DNA from: Bacteroidota bacterium
GTDB lineage: Bacteria > Bacteroidota > Bacteroidia > Chitinophagales > BACL12
Length of the DNA stretch: 64,000 nt
Direction: 5' to 3'
Assembly (NCBI GenBank): GCA_016706255.1
Contig: JADJJZ010000011.1
Span: forward strand, 1 to 64,000
The position numbers were made by a program, and so were the translations under genes. How positions within the stretch are numbered: the stretch's first letter is position 1; each line of letters starts with the position of its first letter. This document shows, piece after piece, positions 18,197 to 25,986 of this stretch. The notes under the pieces were generated by a model. The model was not told the origin of the DNA. It saw nothing but the letters and a program-made list of their open reading frames with translations, and ran no database searches.

Positions 18197-19357
18197 ATGA
18201 GATCGATTTACTTAATTATATTATTTAATATAGTTACTGCGCACATTTATGCGCAAACCGTTAGAATTAATGAGAGCGAATTATTTGGCGTTTGGCAATA
18301 TGGCATCGAATTTACAGACTTAGATACGGCAGCCAATCTTTATAATAACTCGGCCATTAGTGAATATACGTTTTTGCCATCAGGTCATTTTGAATTTAAA
18401 TATTTCCGAATTACTCAAACGCATTTTGATACTTGCTTGATTTATACAACTCCGGGGAAATGGAAATTAAAAAACAATGTTTTGACCTTAACTTATAATA
18501 CTAAAAAGTCGGTATTTATTGCCTCTGATCCAATGGAGCAGGAAGATAGGAGTGAAGAAGAAATCATAAAAGCAAACCAGGATAGTTTATTAGTATTTAA
18601 TCCGGGATTTTATGATTTAGAAGGTTATCACAAACCAACTTATACTATTTACTACAAACGCTTAAGCGCGCCAATTCAAGCCACCGAAAATGGAAAAGAC
18701 AGTTGCAACAATTTTTACACTTCGCAACCTGTTAATTTACAGCCGGTTATATTACAACCGGAAACCTTTGCCTATAAACCAAACTATAAATATTTAATTA
18801 ATTCTTTGGATTCTACAAAAGTTGTAAGAATTCCTGAAGATAGAAACATTGATATTTATTACAAAGAGGAATTAAATGATTCCATATATAAATATAAATC
18901 CTTGAATGGTTTTGGGTATATCGATTCAATTTATGAGGATTCTATAATTGTTTCCTTATATGAAATGGATATTAATTTTTCGGATGAAAATGATTTCGAA
19001 AGCCTCTATACAGGAACATCAATTTATGGTGAAGCAACACCTTATATTATTACTACAATAGATTTAAACAACATGCCGGAAATTGGATTTTCAACCAATA
19101 CTTCAGATGTACTTGAAAGTATATCAGCATTTGGGATGTCATTTGGTGTTTTTACAGCATTAATCGTTGCCCCATTAATCAGTATTAATTACAAATCCGG
19201 TGAATTTCGAGATCAGCGTTATTACAAAATAGCAGGTTATAGTTTAGGCGTTGCAGCAATAAGTCTGCCTTTGTTTTTATTTTCCGGATCAAAAAGTTAT
19301 ACAATAATCCCATCCGGTTCAGAACCTGCAGAAAATAAATGGTATTTGAGTTATTAA
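18197..19357 (+). CDS. Secreted or membrane protein of unknown function
   Basis: 386 residues. A signal peptide (SIYLIILFNIVTAHIYAQ) is followed by a lipocalin-like opening (ESELFGVWQYGIEFTD, YTFLPSGHFEFKYFR, GKWKLKNNVLTLTYNTKK) that resembles the repeat strands of small beta-barrels. Near the C-terminus there are two hydrophobic stretches (FGMSFGVFTALIVAPLISI and YSLGVAAISLPLFLFSG) that are likely membrane helices. I do not recognise the family. It sits 4 bases after the DciA-like gene and is followed by the repeat block. Confidence 0.7.
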   Translation: MRSIYLIILFNIVTAHIYAQTVRINESELFGVWQYGIEFTDLDTAANLYNNSAISEYTFLPSGHFEFKYFRITQTHFDTCLIYTTPGKWKLKNNVLTLTYNTKKSVFIASDPMEQEDRSEEEIIKANQDSLLVFNPGFYDLEGYHKPTYTIYYKRLSAPIQATENGKDSCNNFYTSQPVNLQPVILQPETFAYKPNYKYLINSLDSTKVVRIPEDRNIDIYYKEELNDSIYKYKSLNGFGYIDSIYEDSIIVSLYEMDINFSDENDFESLYTGTSIYGEATPYIITTIDLNNMPEIGFSTNTSDVLESISAFGMSFGVFTALIVAPLISINYKSGEFRDQRYYKIAGYSLGVAAISLPLFLFSGSKSYTIIPSGSEPAENKWYLSY

Positions 19358-20019
19358 AAAATCAGCGCACTGCTTCCGTTTTAACCTGTGTCCTTTTCAA
19401 ACACATCCCACAAAATAAGGGCGGATTCATCTAACACAAATAAATTACTCAGTTTTAATAAATCCAAATCAGCGACCAAAATATAAGCACACAACACACA
19501 AAACACATCCACAAAAAATCAGCGTCCCGCCTTCTCCATTTCAACTACATGTAAAAAATCGTTTAAATCCATCTAAAATCAGCGATCCGATTGCCGCTTC
19601 ACACCGGCTTTACTCAGCATGTTGAATATCAAAATTTAATCTACCAAAAAATATCCGTTCAACCCACTCAAACCCGAATTCCTTTTCAAACACATCCCAC
19701 AAAAAATCAGCGAGTATCATCCAACACAAATAAAAAAATCAGTTAACATCAGCCAAAATCAGCGACCCGCTTGCCGGGTTCAGCGTTCCCTTCTAAAATC
19801 CGTCCCATATCCGTTCAACCCGTTTAATCCGCGTTCCCTTTTCACACCCACCAAAAAATCAGTTTTAATCATTCCAAATCCGCGACCCGCTTGCCGGGTT
19901 CAGTGTTCCCATTAATGTGAGTCAATTGTTAATATAACCATCACAAAACCTTCATTTTTTCCAAAACCCATGCAACCATCCCCCAAACACCGTATATTAG
20001 CATAAATATTAGTGAAGAA
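19358..20019. repeat. Intergenic block of AAAATCAGCG-type degenerate repeats
   Basis: About 660 bases without a credible gene. Imperfect copies of AAAATCAGCGACCCGCTTGC alternate with CACATCCCACAAAA and CCGTTCAACCCGTTTAATCC. At least seven AATCAGCG or CAGCGACC units are visible, and the CGACCCGCTTGCCGGGTTC versions (near 19767 and 19887) contain a small ACCCG/CGGGT hairpin. The last stretch before the start codon at 20020 presumably carries the promoter of the hydroxylase gene. Confidence 0.75.
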
Positions 20020-20793
20020 ATGGAAAACGGTCTCCTTACAGAAAAAATGGTCCAGGATTACACAGCTTACACACCCGAACACTTTAAAGTTTGGGAAATA
20101 TTATTCGACAGACAAATGGCATTGCTTAAAGACAGAGCTGCAACCGTTTTTATGGAAGGAATTGACGCCATACACTTTACCGCAGGCGCAATACCAAAGT
20201 TCGATGAATTTAACATTCGCCTAGAAACCATTACCGGTTGGAATGCCGTGGTAGTGCCCGGATTAATTGGCAACAAAGAATTTTTCGAACTGCTAAAAAA
20301 CCGAAAATTTCCTGCTTCAACCTGGTTGCGCACTATGGAACAACTCGATTATCTGGAAGAGCCCGATATGTTTCACGATGTATTTGCGCATCTGCCGCTG
20401 CTCACCAACAAAACCTATTGCGCATATTTATACGGTCTCAGTAAAATTGCACTCAGCTATATCGAAAATCCTATTGCAGTAGAATTAATTTCTCGCATTT
20501 ACTGGTATACAGTCGAATTCGGTTTAATTCGCGATAACGGTCTGCTCCGCATTTACGGCTCAGGAATTTTATCCTCTCAGGGTGAAAGTATTTATTGCCT
20601 CAAATCCGGAATTCCTTCAAAACGTATCGATTATAATGTCGAAAAAATATTGGATACACCTTATATCAAAGACAAATTCCAACAACAATATTTTGTTATC
20701 GACACCTGCCTCGATTTATTTGAAAGTCTGCCCGATATCGAACAAGGTATCATAAAACGACTCGAAAATCCGGATCTGTTTGTCGCCGAATGA
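20020..20793 (+). CDS. phhA: Phenylalanine 4-monooxygenase (aromatic amino acid hydroxylase)
   Basis: 257 residues, the length of the bacterial single-domain enzyme. It hydroxylates L-phenylalanine to tyrosine with O2 and a tetrahydropterin. The 2-His-1-Glu iron site is present: H119 and H124 in EEPDMFHDVFAHLPLL and E166 in YWYTVEFGL. The conserved GSGILSSQGE block and the pterin-side segment VVVPGLIGNKEFFELL are also seen. Tryptophan hydroxylase is the alternative, but a stand-alone catalytic domain in this phylum is usually the phenylalanine enzyme. It stands alone on the plus strand. Confidence 0.9.
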   Translation: MENGLLTEKMVQDYTAYTPEHFKVWEILFDRQMALLKDRAATVFMEGIDAIHFTAGAIPKFDEFNIRLETITGWNAVVVPGLIGNKEFFELLKNRKFPASTWLRTMEQLDYLEEPDMFHDVFAHLPLLTNKTYCAYLYGLSKIALSYIENPIAVELISRIYWYTVEFGLIRDNGLLRIYGSGILSSQGESIYCLKSGIPSKRIDYNVEKILDTPYIKDKFQQQYFVIDTCLDLFESLPDIEQGIIKRLENPDLFVAE

Positions 20794-21002
20794 TTTTAAT
20801 ATTGTTTTTACAATAAAAAATCACTGTTTATCGTTTTTCTGCTCAACATCCTGCTGAATGGATGTTATGAATAATATTATAGACAGTTGCGAAAAAGAAT
20901 AGGGATTACTTATTGATAGATTACTACCTACTGAGCAGTATTGTTCTAATTTTGTTTTAGGACTTTTCTGATTTTTTATTTAAAATTTAACACGATCATT
21001 TT

Positions 21003-21695
21003 ATGATAGGATTTTTGTTGCAAATTACAGCTCCGGTTACAACTACACCTGCTACAACAGTACCTGAAGTAGCAGACCAGAAATTATATGTTTTCGACCT
21101 TTTATTAAAAGGCGGACCTATTATGATTCCAATTGCTATTTTATTGGCAATTACAATTTATTTATGGGTTTATAAGGCAATAAAAATTAGTCAGGCCGCT
21201 AAAATCGATGAACGTATGATTCCTGCCATTAAAGACCATTTAACCAGTGGTAATATTCAATCGGCAGAAGCTTATTTACGCAATGTAAACACCGCTCAGG
21301 GACGCGTTGTTGATTCAGGTATTTCAACACTCGGACGTTCAATGCGCGAAATTGAATCTAACCTCGAAACCGCTTCCAATATTGAAATTATGGAAATGGA
21401 GAAACACCTCGGTTATATGGGTATTATCGCCGGTATTGCACCAATGTTGGGTTTCATCGGAACCATCGCAGGGGTTATTAAAATCTTTTATAATATTTCG
21501 GTTTCAAACGATATTTCTATCAGCATCATTTCTTCAGGTTTATATGAAAAAATGATTACCAGTGGTTCCGGTTTGTTAACGGGAATTATTGCTTATGGCG
21601 GTTACCATTTATTAAATATGAAAATTGACCGCACAGCACTCAAATTGCAAAAAAATGCATTTGAATTTATTCGTATCATCAATAAACCGGAATAA
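21003..21695 (+). CDS. exbB: MotA/TolQ/ExbB-type proton channel protein
   Basis: 230 residues with three hydrophobic segments: GGPIMIPIAILLAITIYLWVY near the N-terminus, GYMGIIAGIAPMLGFIGTIAGVIKIF in the middle, and SGLLTGIIAYGGYHLL near the end. The block ETASNIEIMEMEKHLGYMGIIAGIAPMLGFIGTI is the family signature. With ExbD it forms the proton-motive-force motor that energises TonB-dependent transport. It may therefore power receptors such as the one at 3183-6050, though TolQ-like use is also possible. exbD begins where this gene ends. Confidence 0.9.
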   Translation: MIGFLLQITAPVTTTPATTVPEVADQKLYVFDLLLKGGPIMIPIAILLAITIYLWVYKAIKISQAAKIDERMIPAIKDHLTSGNIQSAEAYLRNVNTAQGRVVDSGISTLGRSMREIESNLETASNIEIMEMEKHLGYMGIIAGIAPMLGFIGTIAGVIKIFYNISVSNDISISIISSGLYEKMITSGSGLLTGIIAYGGYHLLNMKIDRTALKLQKNAFEFIRIINKPE

Positions 21696-22100
21696 TGAAA
21701 ATAGGAAGAAAACGACATTTTGAAGCGGAAGTGTTTTCAGCATCCATGAACGATATCATGTTCTTTTTGATGCTGTTTTTCCTGATTATTTCGACATTAG
21801 CAAATCCGAATGTAATCAGAATTATGCTCCCACAAAGTAGATACTGCCGAAACAACGTATAATAAACAGGAAGTTTCATTGACTGTAACTGCCGATAAAC
21901 AATATAGTATAAATGATGAAGCAGTGCCTTTCGATCAGTTGGAATCTGCTTTAGTTACTGCTACGGCATCTTCTACCGATAAATTAGTTTTATTACGTGC
22001 TGATGCTACACTTACCATTCAGGATTTAGTGGATGTATTAGAAATTGGTGCAAAAAATGATTTGCACATGGTAATGAACACCGAAAAAGGCGGCAAATAA
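21695..22100 (+). CDS. exbD: ExbD/TolR-type biopolymer transport protein (frameshift in sequence)
   Basis: The ATG at 21695 overlaps the exbB stop codon. The first frame gives a short cytoplasmic head and one membrane helix (SMNDIMFFLMLFFLIIST) with the conserved Asp needed for proton flow. It breaks near 21836-21842. Reading on in the next frame gives the periplasmic domain (DTAETTYNKQEVSLTVTADK...LRADATLTIQDLVDVLEIG) to the TAA at 22098-22100. The joined protein of about 134 residues is a normal ExbD length. The break is probably a one-base sequencing error, since both halves are well conserved and the operon partner is intact. Confidence 0.85.
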
Positions 22101-22154
22101 TTTATTATTACTGCATTTAATGCAATTGCCATTTAATTTATTCTAAATAGCATG

Positions 22155-22162
22155 TACCTTTG
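22155..22162 (+). promoter_or_regulatory. -7 box TACCTTTG of rarA
   Basis: TACCTTTG fits TAnnTTTG exactly and ends five bases before the ATG at 22168, so the transcript would start at or next to the start codon (leaderless or nearly so). Confidence 0.5.
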
Positions 22163-22167
22163 TGTAA

Positions 22168-23436
22168 ATGCTTTTCGATACCTTACCATTAGCTGAACGC
22201 CTTCGTCCCCGTAACCTGGACGAATATATTGGTCAACAACATTTGGTTGGTGAAGGGCAGGTTTTACGCCGCATGATTACTACCGGCAAGCTGGTTTCCA
22301 TGATTTTTTGGGGACCACCCGGCATCGGTAAAACTACACTCGCTAATATCATTGCCAATGCGGCCAACTTGCCATTTTTTTCACTCAGCGCTGTTGCTTC
22401 CGGTGTTAAAGATGTGAAAGAAGTAATAGAAAAAGCGAAAAATTCCGGCAAAATTGTTTTGTTTATCGATGAAATTCATCGCTTTAATAAAGCACAACAA
22501 GATTCATTATTAGGTGCCGTTGAAAAAGGACTCATTATATTAATTGGTGCCACTACCGAAAATCCTTCCTTCGAAGTAATTAATGCATTATTGTCGCGCT
22601 GTCAGGTTTATGTGTTGCAGGAATTTACCAAAGAAGATTTAGAGCAATTAATTGAACGCGCAATATCTAAAGATGTAATTCTTTCCAAACGAAAAATTAT
22701 CGTCAAAGAAAAAGAAGCATTAATAAAATTAAGTGGGGGAGATGCACGCAAATTATTAAATCTCCTCGAATTAGTTGAAGAAACAATTCCCGAAGATCCG
22801 ATTGAAATTACCGATGCCCTGATGACAAATCTGGCGCATAAAAAAACGGCCTCTTACGATAAAAATGGCGAACAACATTACGATATCATTTCTGCATTTA
22901 TAAAAAGTATGCGCGGTAGCGATCCCAATGCAGCAATGTATTATTTAGTGCGTATGATTGAAGGGGGAGAAGACCCGAAATTTATTGCACGGCGTATGTT
23001 AATTCTCGCAAGTGAAGACATCGGCAATGCCAATCCCAATGCGCTTTTGCTGGCAACCAGTTGTTTTCAGGCCGTCACCATGTTGGGTTATCCTGAATGT
23101 AGTATTCCGTTGTCGCAAACCGTAATTTATTTAGCTACTTCTCCAAAAAGTAATGCCTCGTATGTTGCTCTACAAAACACCTATGAACTCGTCCGCAACA
23201 CCGGCGATTTACCCGTGCCACTCGCCATCCGCAACGCCCCGACAAAATTGATGAAACAACTTAATTACGGAAAAGATTATCAGTATGCACACAACAGTCC
23301 CGGCAATTTCGCCGACATGGAATTTTTACCCGAAGAAATAAAAGGAAAAAAAGTTTACGAACCCGGCAACAACACCAAAGAAAATGAAATGCGAAAATTC
23401 TTACGCGATCGTTGGAAGGAAAAATATGGGTATTAA
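22168..23436 (+). CDS. rarA: Replication-associated recombination protein A (AAA+ ATPase)
   Basis: 422 residues, usual length for RarA/MgsA/WRNIP1. It acts at stalled replication forks as a tetrameric AAA+ ATPase. Walker A GPPGIGKT is at residues 49-56, Walker B with FIDEIHRFNKAQQD near residue 101, sensor 1 GATTENPSFEV, and the arginine-finger region LLSRCQVYVL. The C-terminal MgsA tetramerisation domain (MRGSDPNAAMYYLVRMIEGGEDPKFIARRM, ASEDIGNANPNAL) is intact. It is followed by a repeat block. Confidence 0.95.
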   Translation: MLFDTLPLAERLRPRNLDEYIGQQHLVGEGQVLRRMITTGKLVSMIFWGPPGIGKTTLANIIANAANLPFFSLSAVASGVKDVKEVIEKAKNSGKIVLFIDEIHRFNKAQQDSLLGAVEKGLIILIGATTENPSFEVINALLSRCQVYVLQEFTKEDLEQLIERAISKDVILSKRKIIVKEKEALIKLSGGDARKLLNLLELVEETIPEDPIEITDALMTNLAHKKTASYDKNGEQHYDIISAFIKSMRGSDPNAAMYYLVRMIEGGEDPKFIARRMLILASEDIGNANPNALLLATSCFQAVTMLGYPECSIPLSQTVIYLATSPKSNASYVALQNTYELVRNTGDLPVPLAIRNAPTKLMKQLNYGKDYQYAHNSPGNFADMEFLPEEIKGKKVYEPGNNTKENEMRKFLRDRWKEKYGY

Positions 23437-23535
23437 TGATGTTAGCGCTAAAAATATTATTTCAATAAAAAATTAATCTCCAAAAAAACTGACTGCAAAA
23501 ATTAGCATTAAAACCATCATAAAAAATTGTATTAA

Positions 23536-23694
23536 TTGGAGCATCACCATCCCCCACACCATCAAAATCGTTGCCGGCTTTTCGCTACAACAAGCAGCTA
23601 CTTCCAATTTCACTCAAAACCGGCTGTTCCATTGGTACATCGGTACATTAACACATTAGCACATTAGCTTGTTTTCGCTTCAATCCGGGCTAGG
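23536..23694 (+). repeat. 159-bp structured intergenic element, copy B
   Basis: It has the same start (TTGGAGCATC), end (GGGCTAGG), inner stem ACAAGC/GCTTGT and enlarged GGTACAT-rich loop as the copy at 8831-8989. Length is identical and sequence similarity high, so the enlarged loop existed before the two copies separated. Confidence 0.65.
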
Positions 23695-23768
23695 ATAAAC
23701 CGTATCCTATCTAAAAATATGTAACCCCTAAAGGGGTTAGATCTGCGTAAACTAGTCATGTTGTTATA

Positions 23769-23926
23769 GTTAGGTAAACTCTGATTAATCAAGTAAGTAA
23801 ACCTAACACTGTCAGGTGTAGGTAGCAGTTGTGCTTACAACAGGTAATTTTCAACATCGTTGAAAATTACCTGTTGATGTTGTCGTGGAGTCTCCCGACT
23901 CCAGACGCCACACCGGTCTCCGACCG
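23769..23926. repeat. Chain of inverted repeats, REP-like
   Basis: Consecutive hairpins are visible: GTTAGGT/ACCTAAC (23769-23807), CCTAACAC/GTGTAGG (23802-23822), GTTGT/ACAAC (23828-23841), and a perfect 16-bp stem with 5-base loop (23839-23875). These are followed by TGGAGTC-TCCC-GACTCCA (23886-23903) and CGGTC-TCC-GACCG (23914-23926). The last two resemble REP-type palindromes mobilised by RAYT (Y1) transposases. No transposase gene is nearby. Confidence 0.65.
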
Positions 23927-23988
23927 AAACGATAAATTTGAATAGAATGAAACAGGTAAATTATTAGCATCAAACCCTAAAATTAAAA

Positions 23989-25296
23989 TCAATGCTGCAC
24001 CACCAACTCATTAATCATTTTCGAAGCACCCGTATTTATCTCCACAAAATAAATTCCATCATCACAATGTAATTGCAGTGGAATGGTTTGAGCAGTATAA
24101 TTTGAGAATGTTTGATGTTCAATAATTTTTCCTAATGCATCAAAAATAGTTATTTCGAAATCGGAATTAATTACTTCCGATAATTTAATTACAACAGTAT
24201 TTGTTGCAGGATTCGGAAATAATAAAAAGGTATTTGGTTCGGCGATTATAATTCTTCCTTTGCGTAAGGTGTCAATCGGACAAGCGGACCACAATGGACC
24301 ATCCTGATGCCAGATTTTGGCGACAGCATCTGTTGTAAAAAAATCTTTTAGCATTTGTGCTTCAATGCCTAAAGCATCTGTGGAGTCTTGTAAATGAAAT
24401 CCGCCACCTGTTTCATCATCACGATATTGGTCGCAGGTCCATGATAAACCGTCATAAATACGCGGATTTTTTCCATCTGCCCAAAAATTTGGCCCCCAGC
24501 TAATCCAGGCTGCATTGGGTGAAGCACCTTTGTATTTTAATGCAGGGTCACCCATAATTTGATGTGCAATTATTTCTTTAATTACAATATTTCCCCAGTA
24601 ACCATGTGGCTCAACAAAGGCATCATAGCGGAAATGATTCGGGTCCATATAACCCATGTAATGTACACCACTTAAATACACTTGTTTTAAATTTGGGAAG
24701 GTATCTTTTAATACCTGCATCAACGTAACATATTTGTTAAATACACTACTGTAATAAGTATTAAAATCAGCCGAGGTGTCTTCAAAACTTTGTTGCAGCA
24801 ACCAAATTGCTTGCACCTGCTCATAACTGTCACCACGATCTTCCATTTTGCCGCGTACACTTTCCCAGTAACTGTTATCTTCAAAATCAATCATTTGGTC
24901 CAAATCTTTTCCCCCAAAAAACATCCCTTTAACATCAAGGCAATTATTCATGCCTTCGAAGTCGTAAATTTTAATGGAATCGATATATGCATTAAACGCA
25001 TTTGAAGCAAGCGATGCACCCATTCCCAGAAAAATAATTCGTCCGTTATCGTAATCAATATTGCCTAAAGAATCGAGTGGTTTTATCGATTCGTTGGAGA
25101 ATTTAACTCCTCGTTTGCGATGGTATAGCGGAATGTTATTTGTGCCACCCGGAAATAATCCCCCCTGATGTCCTGCATAATAACCTGTTCCTAAATCTAC
25201 TAATGGAATAAGACCTGTAGAATCATTGTCACATTGAGGTTGTGCAAATAGGGTTAACCCTGCCATGCAGAGCATAACAATTAAAAGTGTGCGCAT
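23989..25296 (-). CDS. Secreted T9SS-sorted protein of unknown function
   Basis: 435 residues. A signal peptide (MRTLLIVMLCMAGLTLFAQ) is followed by a Trp/Asp/Tyr-rich globular region of about 330 residues. It includes GRIIFLGMGASLASNAFNAY and LKQVYLSGVHYMGYMDP, which look like the strand-loop elements of an SGNH-like or other alpha/beta fold. The C-terminus is a T9SS type A sorting domain (LLFPNPATNTVVIKL to NELVVQH). The family of the central region was not recognised. The gene is transcribed toward the hairpin block and away from groES. Confidence 0.75.
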   Translation of the reverse strand: MRTLLIVMLCMAGLTLFAQPQCDNDSTGLIPLVDLGTGYYAGHQGGLFPGGTNNIPLYHRKRGVKFSNESIKPLDSLGNIDYDNGRIIFLGMGASLASNAFNAYIDSIKIYDFEGMNNCLDVKGMFFGGKDLDQMIDFEDNSYWESVRGKMEDRGDSYEQVQAIWLLQQSFEDTSADFNTYYSSVFNKYVTLMQVLKDTFPNLKQVYLSGVHYMGYMDPNHFRYDAFVEPHGYWGNIVIKEIIAHQIMGDPALKYKGASPNAAWISWGPNFWADGKNPRIYDGLSWTCDQYRDDETGGGFHLQDSTDALGIEAQMLKDFFTTDAVAKIWHQDGPLWSACPIDTLRKGRIIIAEPNTFLLFPNPATNTVVIKLSEVINSDFEITIFDALGKIIEHQTFSNYTAQTIPLQLHCDDGIYFVEINTGASKMINELVVQH

Positions 25297-25636
25297 AGGT
25301 TGTGTGTGTTTGTTTTTCTTGGTTGTCTGAAAAGGATAAAAAAAAGTTGCTTGTAATGCAATATTACTGTTTAACTTTTCATTAAACAGCCTCAGTTTTC
25401 AACTTTTCTTACTTTTTATACTAACGGCCTCATTAGCAGGAATTTCGGTTGGTTTGGGTATTGACAAAATGTCGTATTTACCGAAATGGCAGTTTATTGG
25501 GCTTCTTAAGCCTTTAAAATGCCCTAAACTGCCAAAATAACCCTTTAATTACGCCAAAATTTCGGTTTAAGGGCTGAGGCACAGTTTATGACAGGGGCGG
25601 TTGACAAATCATCATAAACGATTAAACAGATTTTAT
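25297..25636 (+). promoter_or_regulatory. groES upstream region with inverted repeats
   Basis: This 340-base region lies between the divergent T9SS gene and groES. It contains GACAAAATGTC (25463-25473), an inverted repeat TGGCAGTTTA/TAAACTGCCA (25487-25496, 25525-25534) enclosing GGGC/GCCC and GGCTT/AAGCC stems, and AATTTCGGTT at 25441 and 25559. No CIRCE (TTAGCACTC-N9-GAGTGCTAA) is present, so HrcA control is not indicated. A heat-shock role is inferred from position only. Confidence 0.45.
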
Positions 25637-25920
25637 ATGGCAAAAAGTAAATTGACTATTCAACCCCTTGCTGATCGCGTATTAGTGCAGGCAGCAACTC
25701 CCGAAACTGTTACCAAAGGCGGAATTATTATTCCCGACACAGCTAAAGAAAAACCACAAAAAGGAACTGTAGTAGCAGCAGGCCCCGGCAAAAAGATGAA
25801 CCGGTTACCGTTAAAGTTGGTGATACTGTATTATACGGTAAATATGCAGGAACTGAAATCACTGTTGATGGTCAGGAATACCTCATCATGCGTGAGTCTG
25901 ACATATTCGCAATCATTTAA
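25637..25920 (+). CDS. groES: Co-chaperonin GroES (frameshift in sequence)
   Basis: The ATG at 25637 starts MAKSKLTIQPLADRVLVQAA, continues through the GGIIIPDTAKEKPQKGTVVAAGPGKK block, then shifts frame at the A-run 25790-25794. Adding one A gives DEPVTVKVGDTVLYGKYAG and the end LIMRESDIFAII at 25920, a normal 94-residue GroES. The mobile loop (TKGGIIIPDTAKEK) that binds GroEL is present. Since GroES is essential, the shift is almost surely an error in the sequence. groEL follows by 66 bases. Confidence 0.92.
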
Positions 25921-25986
25921 TAACACACAACTCACTTCTAATCGAAGTAATCACTTAATCAACAATAAATATTAAAAAATCATATT

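Larger units (their letters stand above)
23437..23988. repeat. Gene-free repeat and hairpin block
   Basis: About 550 bases without a credible gene. It holds the second 159-bp structured element (23536-23694), an AACCCCT/AGGGGTT hairpin near 23725, a series of hairpins (23769-23926), and a short AT-rich stretch next to the end of the convergent T9SS gene. Confidence 0.8.

Noticed and set aside
20810..20870. Lipoprotein-leader-like reading (KKSLFIVFLLNILLNGC) before exbB
   Set aside because: It lacks a start codon and ends within three codons of the Cys; may be a relic, but too short to claim.
25463..25473. CIRCE/HrcA operator before groES
   Set aside because: GACAAAATGTC and the TGGCAGTTTA repeat do not match TTAGCACTC-N9-GAGTGCTAA.
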